Assembly: GCF_020164435.1 (NCBI RefSeq)
Contig: NZ_JAIUDQ010000017.1
Location: 36,001 to 100,000, forward strand
Origin: Phyllobacterium lublinensis
GTDB lineage: Bacteria; Pseudomonadota; Alphaproteobacteria; Rhizobiales; Rhizobiaceae
Direction of reading: 5' to 3'
DNA: 64,000 nucleotides
This document shows, one piece after another, positions 43,927-52,551 of this stretch. The position numbers and the translations under genes are program-made. The stretch's first letter is position 1; every line of letters begins with the position of its first letter. Under the pieces are notes generated by a model. It saw only the letters and a program-made list of their open reading frames with translations, did no database searches and was not told the DNA's origin.

Positions 43927-44806
43927 GGATGGCCTCCGTGGTTTTGGAAGCAAATCTGTGCGCCGCCAATTGGATCGCTCCAGTGAGTGCGTCATTTAGA
44001 GGTGTCTGCAAATATGCCTGAAACCGTGGCGACAAAAGCGGTCCATACACGGGGCCAAGTCCCCCCAACAGGGAGAGGCGGGCCGGATTGCCAGCCGTGA
44101 TAGCGTCCAGACCCTCTTCGATCTGTCCGATCGTTCTGTGCAGGATTGCAAGGGCAACACCGTCACCCCGGGATGCATATTCGAAAACCATGGGCGCAAA
44201 CGAACCGAAATCGCCTGGGCCGGCCGAATGTGCGAACTGGACAATGCGATGGGGGTTGCCACCAAACCTGTCCATGATCGCACCGGTCAAGGGTGAGGAG
44301 GGGTGAAATTTGTCGTAGGCCAGCAACGTCTCTTCGAGGAGGTCGCGGCCCAGCCGAGCGCCTCCGCCGAGATCGCTGACTTTGAAGCCCCATCCGCCCG
44401 CAAACCGGATGTCGCTGTCAATTCGGGTTACATAGGCCGAGCCGGTGCCCAGGATGACGACCGTTCCATCATGGTCGCCGAGCGCACCCTGAAGCGCGAT
44501 AACCCCATCGGAATAGACTAGAGAATTCCTGAAAGGCAGCATGGCCTGGAGCTGTGATGCATTGCTGCCGACATTTGCACCGGCAAGACCAAGCACAGCC
44601 GACAGGGAGGAGATTGCCGAGCGGTCAATTCCTGCGTCGGCCAGCGCCGCTTCCGTAGCATCCAGAATGTTGAGGCGTGCGGTGTTCATGTCGGTCATGA
44701 TGTTGGCCGAACCGCTTTTTCCGGTACCCAGAACGCGGCCGTTCAGATCAGCCAGCGCCGCTCTGCAGCCCGTTCCACCGCCGTCTATTCCCAGGAGATA
44801 AGTCAC
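43919..44806 (-). CDS. nagK: BadF/BadG-type N-acetylglucosamine (or MurNAc) kinase
   Basis: A 295-residue ASKHA kinase of the BadF/BadG/BcrA group. The ATP-phosphate loop is LLGIDGGGTGCRAALADLNG, followed by SGSANIMTDMN, GLAGANVGSNAS and VILGTGSAYVTRI. Members phosphorylate GlcNAc, and MurK-type members also MurNAc. With MurQ encoded divergently, dual use on GlcNAc and MurNAc is plausible here. The start is GTG after GAGGATGATT. It is the first gene of the nag operon. Confidence 0.9.
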   Translation of the reverse strand: MTYLLGIDGGGTGCRAALADLNGRVLGTGKSGSANIMTDMNTARLNILDATEAALADAGIDRSAISSLSAVLGLAGANVGSNASQLQAMLPFRNSLVYSDGVIALQGALGDHDGTVVILGTGSAYVTRIDSDIRFAGGWGFKVSDLGGGARLGRDLLEETLLAYDKFHPSSPLTGAIMDRFGGNPHRIVQFAHSAGPGDFGSFAPMVFEYASRGDGVALAILHRTIGQIEEGLDAITAGNPARLSLLGGLGPVYGPLLSPRFQAYLQTPLNDALTGAIQLAAHRFASKTTEAIHG

Positions 44807-44829
44807 GTTTAATCATCCTCCAAAACTAG

Positions 44830-44847
44830 AATACCAATAAAATACCA
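44830..44847 (-). promoter_or_regulatory. tandem TGGTATT operator candidate, nag side
   Basis: Minus strand TGGTATTTTATTGGTATT: two TTGGTATT-type units 11 bases apart, starting 24 bases upstream of nagK. An almost identical 18-base copy lies in front of murQ in the opposite orientation. Confidence 0.6.
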
Positions 44848-44962
44848 ATAGCCAAGCGTTAATTTGTTCTTTTTTTGGATTTCACCATGATCATTGAAAT
44901 TATTACATAAAAACTCAGCTTGGAAAATCATTGCGGAAAATTTTTAAGATTTGCTGGACAAG

Positions 44963-44980
44963 TGGTATTTTTTTGGCATT
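44963..44980 (+). promoter_or_regulatory. tandem TGGTATT operator candidate, mur side
   Basis: Plus strand TGGTATTTTTTTGGCATT, 16 of 18 bases equal to the nag-side copy, with the same 11-base period, ending 24 bases before the murQ start. Distance and orientation relative to its gene mirror the nag copy. Confidence 0.6.
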
Positions 44981-45004
44981 AATTACGCCAACGAGGAGAA
45001 AGCA

Positions 45005-45916
45005 GTGGGAACAACCCGTACCGAGCAGCGCCACGACAAGGCATCAGGTCTGGACGAGCGATCGCCAGAAGATGTGTTGCGATTGCTGTACGAGGCACAG
45101 GTCGAGGCGGCAGCCTCGGTTGCCGGGGCCACGGAGTCCATAGCGCGGGCTGCACTCCTGGCCGCCGAAACCCTTCGCGAGGGCGGCCGTCTTGCTTATG
45201 CTGCAGCCGGGAGTTCCGGCCTGATGGCGCTTGCCGATGCACTTGAATTGCCGGGCACCTACGGTATCGCTCCGGACCGCATCGTTATCCTTTTGGCTGG
45301 CGGCGTTACCGGCCTCAATCGCCTCGCCGGCACATATGAGGATGACACTGTGCAGGCAGCCAAGGATATTGCCGATGCCGGTCTTGCTGAAGTCGATTGT
45401 CTCATCGCGATTTCTGCAAGCGGCTCAACTCCCTATGCGCTTGCGGCGATTGACGAGGCGTCGAGGCGCGGCCTCAAGATCATCTCGATTGCAAACAATC
45501 CGGACGTTCCGCTGTTCAACCAAGCGCATGTGGCCATCACACTGCCAACCCCGCCCGAAATGGTTGCAGGATCTACCCGCATGGGGGCGGGAACGGCCCA
45601 GAAGATTGCGCTCAATCTCTTGTCAACCTTGATGGCTGTCCACCTCGGCCATGTCCATGATGGTTACATGGTCAATCTGACCGCCGACAACATCAAACTG
45701 CGGGAGAGGGCGGCACGGATCGTATCCGCCATCGGCGCCTGCGATATCACTGATGCGGCACGGCTGTTGGAGTTGAGTGGAGGATCCGTCAAATCGGCAA
45801 TCCTGCTCGCCGCCGGAGCGCCAAGCGCAGAAACAGCAACAGAAATTCTCGAAAGCAATCAACAGAGGCTTCGCCCGGCGCTTTCGAAATTGAAAGAGAG
45901 CCTCGGCTCTCGTTAA
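45005..45916 (+). CDS. murQ: N-acetylmuramic acid 6-phosphate etherase
   Basis: A 303-residue SIS-domain etherase splitting MurNAc-6-P into GlcNAc-6-P and D-lactate. The active-site block is AAAGSSGLMALADALELPGT, with the catalytic Glu in DALELPG, and the second acidic block is LAGTYEDDTVQ. ISASGSTPYALAAI and GSTRMGAGTAQK bind the sugar phosphate. The GTG at 45005 is chosen because GAGGAG is six bases upstream; the frame is open further upstream without a ribosome site. It is the first gene of the transporter operon. Confidence 0.93.
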   Translation: MGTTRTEQRHDKASGLDERSPEDVLRLLYEAQVEAAASVAGATESIARAALLAAETLREGGRLAYAAAGSSGLMALADALELPGTYGIAPDRIVILLAGGVTGLNRLAGTYEDDTVQAAKDIADAGLAEVDCLIAISASGSTPYALAAIDEASRRGLKIISIANNPDVPLFNQAHVAITLPTPPEMVAGSTRMGAGTAQKIALNLLSTLMAVHLGHVHDGYMVNLTADNIKLRERAARIVSAIGACDITDAARLLELSGGSVKSAILLAAGAPSAETATEILESNQQRLRPALSKLKESLGSR

Positions 45917-45951
45917 CGGCACTGCTCATGAGGGTGCAACAGGAGACTGAA

Positions 45952-47211
45952 ATGGGAAGCAAGACACTTAAAACACTGCTGATGGCGACGAGCGTACTGG
46001 CCACCGCCGGCTTTGCACACGCCGAAGATACGACGCTGACGATTGAAAGCTGGCGCACAGACGATCTGGCCATCTGGCAGGAAAAGCTGATTCCGGCGTT
46101 CGAGGCCAAGAATCCCGGTATCAAGGTCAAGTTCGCTCCGACGCCGCCGACCGAATACGACGCTGCCCTTGGTGCGCGTTTCGATGCGGGCAGCGCCGGT
46201 GACATCATCACCTGCCGTCCGTTCGACAAGTCACTCGAGCAATTCAAGCGCGGAAATCTGTCCAGCCTCAACGACCTGTCGGGTATGAAGAACTTCTCCG
46301 ACGTCGCCAAGGCAGCATGGACAACCGACGATGGCAAGGACACGTTCTGCGTTCCGATGGCCTCTGTTATCCATGGCTTCATTTACAACAAGGATGCCTT
46401 CGACAAGCTTGGGATCGCCATTCCAACCACGGAAGCTGAGTTCTTTGCAGCACTCGACAAGATCAAGGCCGACGGAACCTACATTCCGATGGCGATGGGT
46501 ACGAAGGATCTCTGGGAAGCCGCGACCATGGGTTACCAGAACATCGGACCAACCTACTGGAAGGGTGAAGAGGGTCGCGCCAAGCTGATCAAGGGCGAAT
46601 CCAAGCTCACCGATCCGGAATGGGTCGAGCCTTACAAGGTTCTTCTGAAGTGGAAGGATTATCTCGGCGACGGTTTCGAAGCCCAGACCTATCCGGACAG
46701 CCAGAACCTGTTCACGCTCGGCCGCGCCGCGATCTACCCGGCGGGTTCTTGGGAAATCGGCCTGTTCAATACGCAGGCCCAATTCAAGATGGGTGCATTC
46801 CCGCCACCGGTCAAAAATGCCGGTGACGCTTGCTACATCTCCGATCACAACGATATCGGTGCCGGCCTGAATGCCAAGAGCGCCCATCCTGAAGAAGCCA
46901 AGAAGTTCCTGGACTGGGTTGCCTCGCCTGAATTTGCCGACATCTACGCCAACGCGCTTCCGGGATTCTTCAGCCTGAATTCCACGCCGGTGAAGATGCA
47001 GGATCCGCTGGCGCAGGAATTCGTCTCGTGGCGCGAAAAATGCAAACCGACGATCCGCTCGACCTACCAGATCCTGTCGCGCGGCACGCCGAACCTCGAG
47101 AACGAAACCTGGGTTGAATCGGCCAACGTCATCAACGGCACCGATACGCCGGACGCTGCCGCCAAAAAGCTGCAGGATGGTCTCGACAGCTGGTACAAGC
47201 CTGCCAAGTAA
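45952..47211 (+). CDS. sugar ABC transporter substrate-binding protein
   Basis: A 419-residue extracellular solute-binding protein of the CUT1 family, signal peptide TLKTLLMATSVLATAGFAHAED. The family's ITIESWRTDDLAIWQ-like start, FDAGSAGDIITCRPFD, VIHGFIYNKDAF and GRAAIYPAGSWEIG blocks are present. Ligand unknown; location directly behind murQ suggests an amino sugar or muropeptide-derived sugar. CAGGAG precedes the ATG by six bases. A hairpin follows its stop. Confidence 0.92.
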   Translation: MGSKTLKTLLMATSVLATAGFAHAEDTTLTIESWRTDDLAIWQEKLIPAFEAKNPGIKVKFAPTPPTEYDAALGARFDAGSAGDIITCRPFDKSLEQFKRGNLSSLNDLSGMKNFSDVAKAAWTTDDGKDTFCVPMASVIHGFIYNKDAFDKLGIAIPTTEAEFFAALDKIKADGTYIPMAMGTKDLWEAATMGYQNIGPTYWKGEEGRAKLIKGESKLTDPEWVEPYKVLLKWKDYLGDGFEAQTYPDSQNLFTLGRAAIYPAGSWEIGLFNTQAQFKMGAFPPPVKNAGDACYISDHNDIGAGLNAKSAHPEEAKKFLDWVASPEFADIYANALPGFFSLNSTPVKMQDPLAQEFVSWREKCKPTIRSTYQILSRGTPNLENETWVESANVINGTDTPDAAAKKLQDGLDSWYKPAK

Positions 47212-47219
47212 GCCAATCG

Positions 47220-47254
47220 ATAGCCGGAGCGTCCACCACGGGCGTTCCGGCTAT
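47220..47254 (+). terminator. intra-operon hairpin after the binding-protein gene
   Basis: ATAGCCGGAGCGTCC / GGGCGTTCCGGCTAT pairs along 15 positions (two as G-U) with a 5-base loop, then TTCTTT. It lies nine bases beyond the stop codon and 104 before the permease gene; partial termination would keep binding protein in excess. Confidence 0.75.
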
Positions 47255-47357
47255 TTCTTTATCGAAAGCATAACGTTCGCTGTTGCGCTATCATCCAGCT
47301 GACGGCCGCCGTGCGCCGCGTCAAGCGCCAAAATCCAGAGCAGGGGGTCTCGAATTA

Positions 47358-48308
47358 ATGGCCACAGTCGCAGAAGTTTCGATCGACAGAGGCGCAGACA
47401 AGCGCCAACGGCGCTGGCATATCCTGGTATTCCTGGCCCCGGCTGTCCTTGTCTATACGGCCGTTATGATCCTGCCGCTCATCGAAACGCTGCGGCTCTC
47501 CCTGTTTAACGTCAAGGATGGTCAGAGCGTTTTTGTTGGCTTTGGCAATTTCCAGGTCCTGTTCGGTGACCCGCGTTGGGCGGCCAGCTTCTGGAACGCA
47601 TTACGCAACAATTTCGTCTTCTTCCTGATCCACATGCTGGTGCAAAATCCGATCGGTGTCGCGCTCGCTGCGCTTCTCTCCGTGCCCAAGCTGCGCTTCG
47701 GCGCTTTCTACCGCACCGCCATGTTCCTGCCGACGCTCCTTTCTTTCGTTATCGTCGGTTTCATATGGAAGCTCATCCTGTCGCCGATATGGGGCGTTTC
47801 CCCCTATCTGCTCGATCTGGTCGGCTTGAAGTCGCTGTTCTCGCCATGGCTTGGCAAGCCGAACACTGCGCTGATCGCGGTGTCGCTCATCTCGGTATGG
47901 CAATATGTCGGTATTCCGATGATGCTCATCTACGCGGCCATGTTGAATATCCCCGATGAGGTGCTGGAGGCGGCCGAGTGCGACGGCGTAACCGGCTGGA
48001 GCCAGTTCTGGAAAATCAAGTTGCCGCTGATCCTGCCATCGATCGGCATCATCTCGATCCTCACTTTCGTCGGCAATTTCAATGCCTTCGACTTGATCTA
48101 TACGGTGCAGGGTGCGCTCGCTGGACCCGACGGCTCGACGGATATCCTTGGTACCTTGCTGTACCGCACCTTCTTCGGCTTTCAGCTGCAGATCGGCGAC
48201 AAATCGATGGGGGCGACGATCGCGACCGTGATGTTCCTGATCATCCTGTCGGGCGTCTGCCTCTACCTCTTTGCCATTCAGCGGCGCATGCGCCGGTACC
48301 AGTTCTAG
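47358..48308 (+). CDS. sugar ABC transporter permease (MalF-like)
   Basis: A 316-residue CUT1 permease with six main helices (ILVFLAPAVLVYTAVMILPLI, FFLIHMLVQNPIGVALAALL) and the coupling loop EAAECDGVTGWSQFWKIKLP. The start at 47358 follows AGGGGGT. It pairs with the next gene. Confidence 0.94.
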   Translation: MATVAEVSIDRGADKRQRRWHILVFLAPAVLVYTAVMILPLIETLRLSLFNVKDGQSVFVGFGNFQVLFGDPRWAASFWNALRNNFVFFLIHMLVQNPIGVALAALLSVPKLRFGAFYRTAMFLPTLLSFVIVGFIWKLILSPIWGVSPYLLDLVGLKSLFSPWLGKPNTALIAVSLISVWQYVGIPMMLIYAAMLNIPDEVLEAAECDGVTGWSQFWKIKLPLILPSIGIISILTFVGNFNAFDLIYTVQGALAGPDGSTDILGTLLYRTFFGFQLQIGDKSMGATIATVMFLIILSGVCLYLFAIQRRMRRYQF

Positions 48309-48320
48309 GAGAAGCGATCC

Positions 48321-49160
48321 ATGGCCAAACCCACAGCATCGCCCCTTCGTACCGGCCTCGTTCATCTCGCGCTCGGCACCTACACGCTCATCGCGCTATT
48401 CCCGGTGTTCCTGACCGTTATCAACTCGTTCAAGGATCGGGCATCGATCTTCCGTGATCCGCTCGGCCTGCCAACACCATCGACATTCAGCCTCGTCGGT
48501 TATCATACGGTCCTGGGGCAGGGAGATTTCGTCCTCTATTTCCAGAACAGTTTCATCGTCACAGCCGTATCGATCTTCTTCGTTCTGCTGTTCGGCGCCA
48601 TGGCCGCCTTTGCGCTTTCGGAATATCGCTTCAAAGGCAATACCATGATGGGCCTCTATCTTGCGCTTGGCATCATGATTCCCATTCGCCTTGGTACAGT
48701 GGCGATCCTGCAGGGAATGGTTGCCGCCGGTCTCGTCAATACACTGACGGCACTCATACTGGTCTACACGGCGCAAGGCCTGCCGCTTGCGGTGTTCATC
48801 CTCACGGAGTTCATGCGGACCGTCTCAGATGATCTGAAGAACGCCGGGCGCATTGACGGTCTTTCCGAATACTCGATCTTCTTCCGGCTGGTGCTGCCGT
48901 TGGTCCGGCCCGCCATGGCAACGGTCGCGGTCTTCACTATGATCCCGATCTGGAACGACCTGTGGTTCCCGCTGATCCTTGCACCAAGCGATGCCACCAA
49001 GACGGTGACGCTCGGCAGTCAGGTATTCATCGGTCAGTTCGTGACCAACTGGAACGCGGTCCTTGCGGCCCTGACACTCGCCATCGTGCCTGTTCTCGTC
49101 CTCTATCTCATCTTTTCGCGGCAGCTCATCCGCGGCATTACCTCTGGAGCGGTCAAATGA
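48321..49160 (+). CDS. sugar ABC transporter permease (MalG-like)
   Basis: A 279-residue CUT1 permease: six helices, coupling loop NAGRIDGLSEYSIFFRLVLP, N-terminal TLIALFPVFLTVINSFKDR. It starts 12 bases after the preceding permease with AGGAGAAG upstream and overlaps the next gene by four bases (ATGA). Confidence 0.94.
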   Translation: MAKPTASPLRTGLVHLALGTYTLIALFPVFLTVINSFKDRASIFRDPLGLPTPSTFSLVGYHTVLGQGDFVLYFQNSFIVTAVSIFFVLLFGAMAAFALSEYRFKGNTMMGLYLALGIMIPIRLGTVAILQGMVAAGLVNTLTALILVYTAQGLPLAVFILTEFMRTVSDDLKNAGRIDGLSEYSIFFRLVLPLVRPAMATVAVFTMIPIWNDLWFPLILAPSDATKTVTLGSQVFIGQFVTNWNAVLAALTLAIVPVLVLYLIFSRQLIRGITSGAVK

Positions 49161-50218
49161 CGGCACAAAAGCCAATCCGGGTTCTCGTGGCGGGTCTCGG
49201 CAACATGGGCCGCAGCCATGCGCTTGCCTACCACAACAATCCAGGGTTCGAGATTATAGGGCTGGTCAATCGTTCGGTTGTGGCCCTTCCGGAAGAACTG
49301 CGCGCCTACACGATCCATCCGGCCTTCGAACAGGCGCTGGCCGAGCTCAAGCCTGATCTGGTGTCGATCAATACCTATTCGGACAGCCACGCTGATTTTG
49401 CCGTCGCAGCCATGGAAGCAGGGGCCGACGTCTTCGTCGAAAAGCCGCTGGCGACAACGGTGGCCGATGCGGAAAGGGTCGTTGCTGCCGCAAGGAAACA
49501 TGGCCGCAAGCTCGTGATTGGCTATATCCTGCGCCATCACCCTTCCTGGGTGCGACTGATCGAAGAGGCGCGCAAGCTCGGCGGCCCCTATGTCTTCCGC
49601 ATGAACCTCAACCAGCAGTCGAGCGGTGCTACCTGGGAAACCCACAAGTCGCTGATGCAGACGACGTCACCCATTGTCGACTGCGGCGTGCACTATCTCG
49701 ATGTGATGCTGCAGATCACAGACGCCAAACCGGTTCAGGTACGCGGCATGGGCGTGCGCCTGTCCGATGAGATTGCCGCCGGCATGTACAATTACGGCCA
49801 TCTGCAGGTCCTGTTCGATGACAACAGCGTCGGTTGGTACGAGGCAGGTTGGGGACCCATGATGTCGGAGACGGCCTTCTTCGTGAAGGATGTCATCTCC
49901 CCCAACGGTTGTGTCTCGATCGTCATGGACCAGGACGCCAAATCGGATGACATCGACTCCCATACCAAAACCTCGACCATTCGCTTGCATTCAGCAGCAA
50001 CGGGTCCGGACGGGCGCTTTGCCAGGCCGGACGAACTCCTGAACATGGCCGGGGAGCCCGGCCACCAGGAGCTTTGTGACCTGGAACAGGCATTTGTCCT
50101 GAAGGCAATTCGCGAAGACATCGATCTCGGCCGGCATATGCAGGATGCAGTCCGCTCGCTCAGTGTCTGCCTCGCGGCCGACGAAAGCGTCAGGACGGGC
50201 AAGCCGGTCAACCTTTGA
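49157..50218 (+). CDS. Gfo/Idh/MocA family oxidoreductase
   Basis: A 353-residue NAD(P)-dependent sugar dehydrogenase-like protein: Rossmann loop [17 protein letters not shown], the family motif [15 protein letters not shown] (Glu-Lys-Pro, catalytic Lys) and the substrate-side [13 protein letters not shown] with the usual Asp/His. The substrate is unknown; being translationally coupled inside a sugar-transport operon, it probably oxidises or epimerises the imported sugar. Confidence 0.92.
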   Translation: MTAQKPIRVLVAGLGNMGRSHALAYHNNPGFEIIGLVNRSVVALPEELRAYTIHPAFEQALAELKPDLVSINTYSDSHADFAVAAMEAGADVFVEKPLATTVADAERVVAAARKHGRKLVIGYILRHHPSWVRLIEEARKLGGPYVFRMNLNQQSSGATWETHKSLMQTTSPIVDCGVHYLDVMLQITDAKPVQVRGMGVRLSDEIAAGMYNYGHLQVLFDDNSVGWYEAGWGPMMSETAFFVKDVISPNGCVSIVMDQDAKSDDIDSHTKTSTIRLHSAATGPDGRFARPDELLNMAGEPGHQELCDLEQAFVLKAIREDIDLGRHMQDAVRSLSVCLAADESVRTGKPVNL

Positions 50219-50246
50219 ATTTGAATCAAGAAACGGGAACAAGACA

Positions 50247-51248
50247 TTGGGTTCTTTGAAGATTGAAAATATCCGCAAGTCCTTCGGCCATGTCGACGTG
50301 CTCAAAGGCATCGACCTCGAGGTCAAGGATGGCGAGTTTGTGATTTTTGTCGGGCCGTCCGGTTGCGGGAAATCTACCCTGCTACGGGTGATCGCCGGAC
50401 TTGAGGATGCGACGTCGGGTGAAATCCTGATCGATGGCAAGAAGGTCAACAACACCCCGCCAGCCAAGCGCGGCATTGCCATGGTGTTCCAGACCTACGC
50501 GCTCTACCCGCATCTCTCCGTTCGCGACAATATGGGCCTTGGCCTGAAGCAGGCGGGCAAGCCCGCGGACGAAATCAAGGAGCGCACCAGGATCGCATCC
50601 AACATGTTGTCGCTGGACGAATATCTGGAGCGTCGCCCGGCTGAACTCTCCGGCGGTCAGCGCCAGCGTGTCGCTATCGGCCGCGCCATTGTGCGCGAAC
50701 CGCAACTGTTCCTCTTCGACGAACCGCTGTCGAACCTCGATGCCGCCTTGCGCGTCAATACACGCCTGGAGATCGCGCGGTTGCACCGGCAGCTCAAGGC
50801 GACCATGATCTATGTGACGCATGATCAGGTCGAGGCGATGACGCTCGCCGACAAGATCGTGGTGCTGAACAACGGCAGGATCGAGCAGGTAGGCTCGCCC
50901 ATGGAACTCTACAACGCGCCTCAGACGATCTTCGTTGCCGGCTTCATCGGCTCGCCGCAGATGAACCTGATTGACGCGACCAAGCTTGGTCAAAGCGGGG
51001 CAAAGACCATTGGCATCCGGCCGGAACACATTCAGGTCAGCAAGAGCTCAGGCGAATGGAAGGGCTCGGTCATCCACGTTGAACACCTCGGCGCCGATAC
51101 GATCATCTATCTCCAGACCGATTTCGGTCCGCTGACCGTCCGCCTTTTCGGCGAGCACAACTACGATGTCGATGGCGTTCTCTATGCAACGCCGGATGCG
51201 GGTCGTACCTACCGGTTTGATAATGACGGGCAGGTCATCAAGGGCTGA
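50247..51248 (+). CDS. sugar ABC transporter ATP-binding protein (MalK/UgpC-like)
   Basis: A 333-residue CUT1 ATPase: Walker [15 protein letters not shown]-loop [13 protein letters not shown], signature [15 protein letters not shown], Walker [17 protein letters not shown], and C-terminal GIRPEHIQV. The family-typical start [14 protein letters not shown] corresponds here to a TTG codon at 50247 preceded by ACGGGAAC. It completes the binding protein/permease set encoded at 45952-49160. Confidence 0.93.
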   Translation: MGSLKIENIRKSFGHVDVLKGIDLEVKDGEFVIFVGPSGCGKSTLLRVIAGLEDATSGEILIDGKKVNNTPPAKRGIAMVFQTYALYPHLSVRDNMGLGLKQAGKPADEIKERTRIASNMLSLDEYLERRPAELSGGQRQRVAIGRAIVREPQLFLFDEPLSNLDAALRVNTRLEIARLHRQLKATMIYVTHDQVEAMTLADKIVVLNNGRIEQVGSPMELYNAPQTIFVAGFIGSPQMNLIDATKLGQSGAKTIGIRPEHIQVSKSSGEWKGSVIHVEHLGADTIIYLQTDFGPLTVRLFGEHNYDVDGVLYATPDAGRTYRFDNDGQVIKG

Positions 51249-51357
51249 TTTTGCCGATTCATGTCATGACATGGTCAAACGTTTGGGCCATAGTCCGGCG
51301 CGCCGTGGAATCGATTTCACGTGCCGCTTAAAGGGACAGAAAAACAGGACGATGACG

Positions 51358-52419
51358 ATGGGCTGGACACCGGATTCCAAACGCTACGACACAATGAAGT
51401 ACAATCGCTGCGGCAGGAGTGGTCTCAAGCTTCCCGCCATCTCCCTGGGGCTGTGGCACAATTTCGGTCACGACACGCCGCACAGCCTCAAGCAGGCGAT
51501 CTGCCGCCAGGCCTTCGATCTCGGGATAACGCATTTCGATCTCGCCAACAATTACGGCCCGCCGCCCGGATCGGCGGAAGAAGCGTTCGGCGAAATCCTG
51601 CGCAATGACTTCAAAGGATATCGGGACGAGCTGATCATTTCCTCGAAGGCGGGCTATGGCATGTGGCCTGGCCCCTATGGGGAATGGGGCAGCCGCAAAT
51701 ATGTCATCGCCAGCTGCGACCAGAGTCTCAAACGGCTTGGCCTTGACTATGTCGACATTTTCTATTCGCACCGGTTCGATCCGGATACGCCGCTGGAAGA
51801 GACGATGATGGCGCTGGATCATATTGTCCGGTCCGGCCGCGCACAGTATGTCGGCCTTTCCTCCTACAACTCGAAGCGAACCCGCGAAGCCGAGGCCATT
51901 CTTGAAGAGCTCGGTACGCCGTGCCTCATTCATCAGCCCAGCTATTCGATGATCAATCGCTGGATCGAAGAGGACGGTCTTATCGACACCCTGGAAGACC
52001 TCGGGATCGGTTCGATTGTTTTCTCGCCGCTGTCCCAGGGTATGCTTACCGACAAATACCTCAAGGGCGTGCCGGAGGAGAGCCGTGCCGCGCAGGGCAA
52101 GTCCCTCAATCCGAACTTCCTGAGCGAAAGCAACATCGCCAATATTCGTGCCCTCAATGACATCGCCGCCAAGCGTAGTCAGACGCTGGCACAGATGGCG
52201 ATCGCCTGGGTACTCAGGAAAGGGCGTATCACGACAGCTCTCATTGGAGCCAGCAAGCCGCAGCAGGTTATCGATTGCGTCAAGTCACTCGATAACCTTG
52301 AGTTTACGGATGCCGAGCTTGCCGAGATCGACAAGTATGCCAACGATGCCAATGTCAACCTGTGGGCGGCGTCCGCCGAACGTGACGGTCCGCAGCGTGT
52401 GCCTCCGAAACTGGCCTGA
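51358..52419 (+). CDS. aldo/keto reductase (YghZ/L-glyceraldehyde-3-phosphate reductase-like)
   Basis: A 353-residue AKR of the AKR14/YghZ-like group. The catalytic tetrad is visible: Asp and Tyr in HFDLANNYGPPPGSAEE, Lys in IISSKAGYGMW and His in IFYSHRFDPDTP. FSPLSQGMLTDKYL and ITTALIGASKPQQV form the NADPH site. E. coli YghZ reduces L-glyceraldehyde-3-P and methylglyoxal; the present substrate is unknown but probably linked to the operon's sugar. The ATG at 51358 is preferred to 51352 for ribosome-site spacing. Confidence 0.92.
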   Translation: MGWTPDSKRYDTMKYNRCGRSGLKLPAISLGLWHNFGHDTPHSLKQAICRQAFDLGITHFDLANNYGPPPGSAEEAFGEILRNDFKGYRDELIISSKAGYGMWPGPYGEWGSRKYVIASCDQSLKRLGLDYVDIFYSHRFDPDTPLEETMMALDHIVRSGRAQYVGLSSYNSKRTREAEAILEELGTPCLIHQPSYSMINRWIEEDGLIDTLEDLGIGSIVFSPLSQGMLTDKYLKGVPEESRAAQGKSLNPNFLSESNIANIRALNDIAAKRSQTLAQMAIAWVLRKGRITTALIGASKPQQVIDCVKSLDNLEFTDAELAEIDKYANDANVNLWAASAERDGPQRVPPKLA

Positions 52420-52437
52420 TATCGGTGATCACATCCC

Positions 52438-52466
52438 AACGCCAACGCATCCCTGTCGTTGGCGTT
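52438..52466 (+). terminator. Rho-independent terminator of the murQ-transporter operon
   Basis: AACGCCAACG / CGTTGGCGTT, ten perfect pairs around a nine-base loop, followed by CTTTTC, 18 bases beyond the aldo/keto reductase stop. Confidence 0.88.
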
Positions 52467-52551
52467 CTTTTCGCCCGACGCCGAGATTGGCAGCACAGCG
52501 CTAATGTGCGAAATGTCTACGCCATGAAATTATGCGGATTGGAATAGTTCG

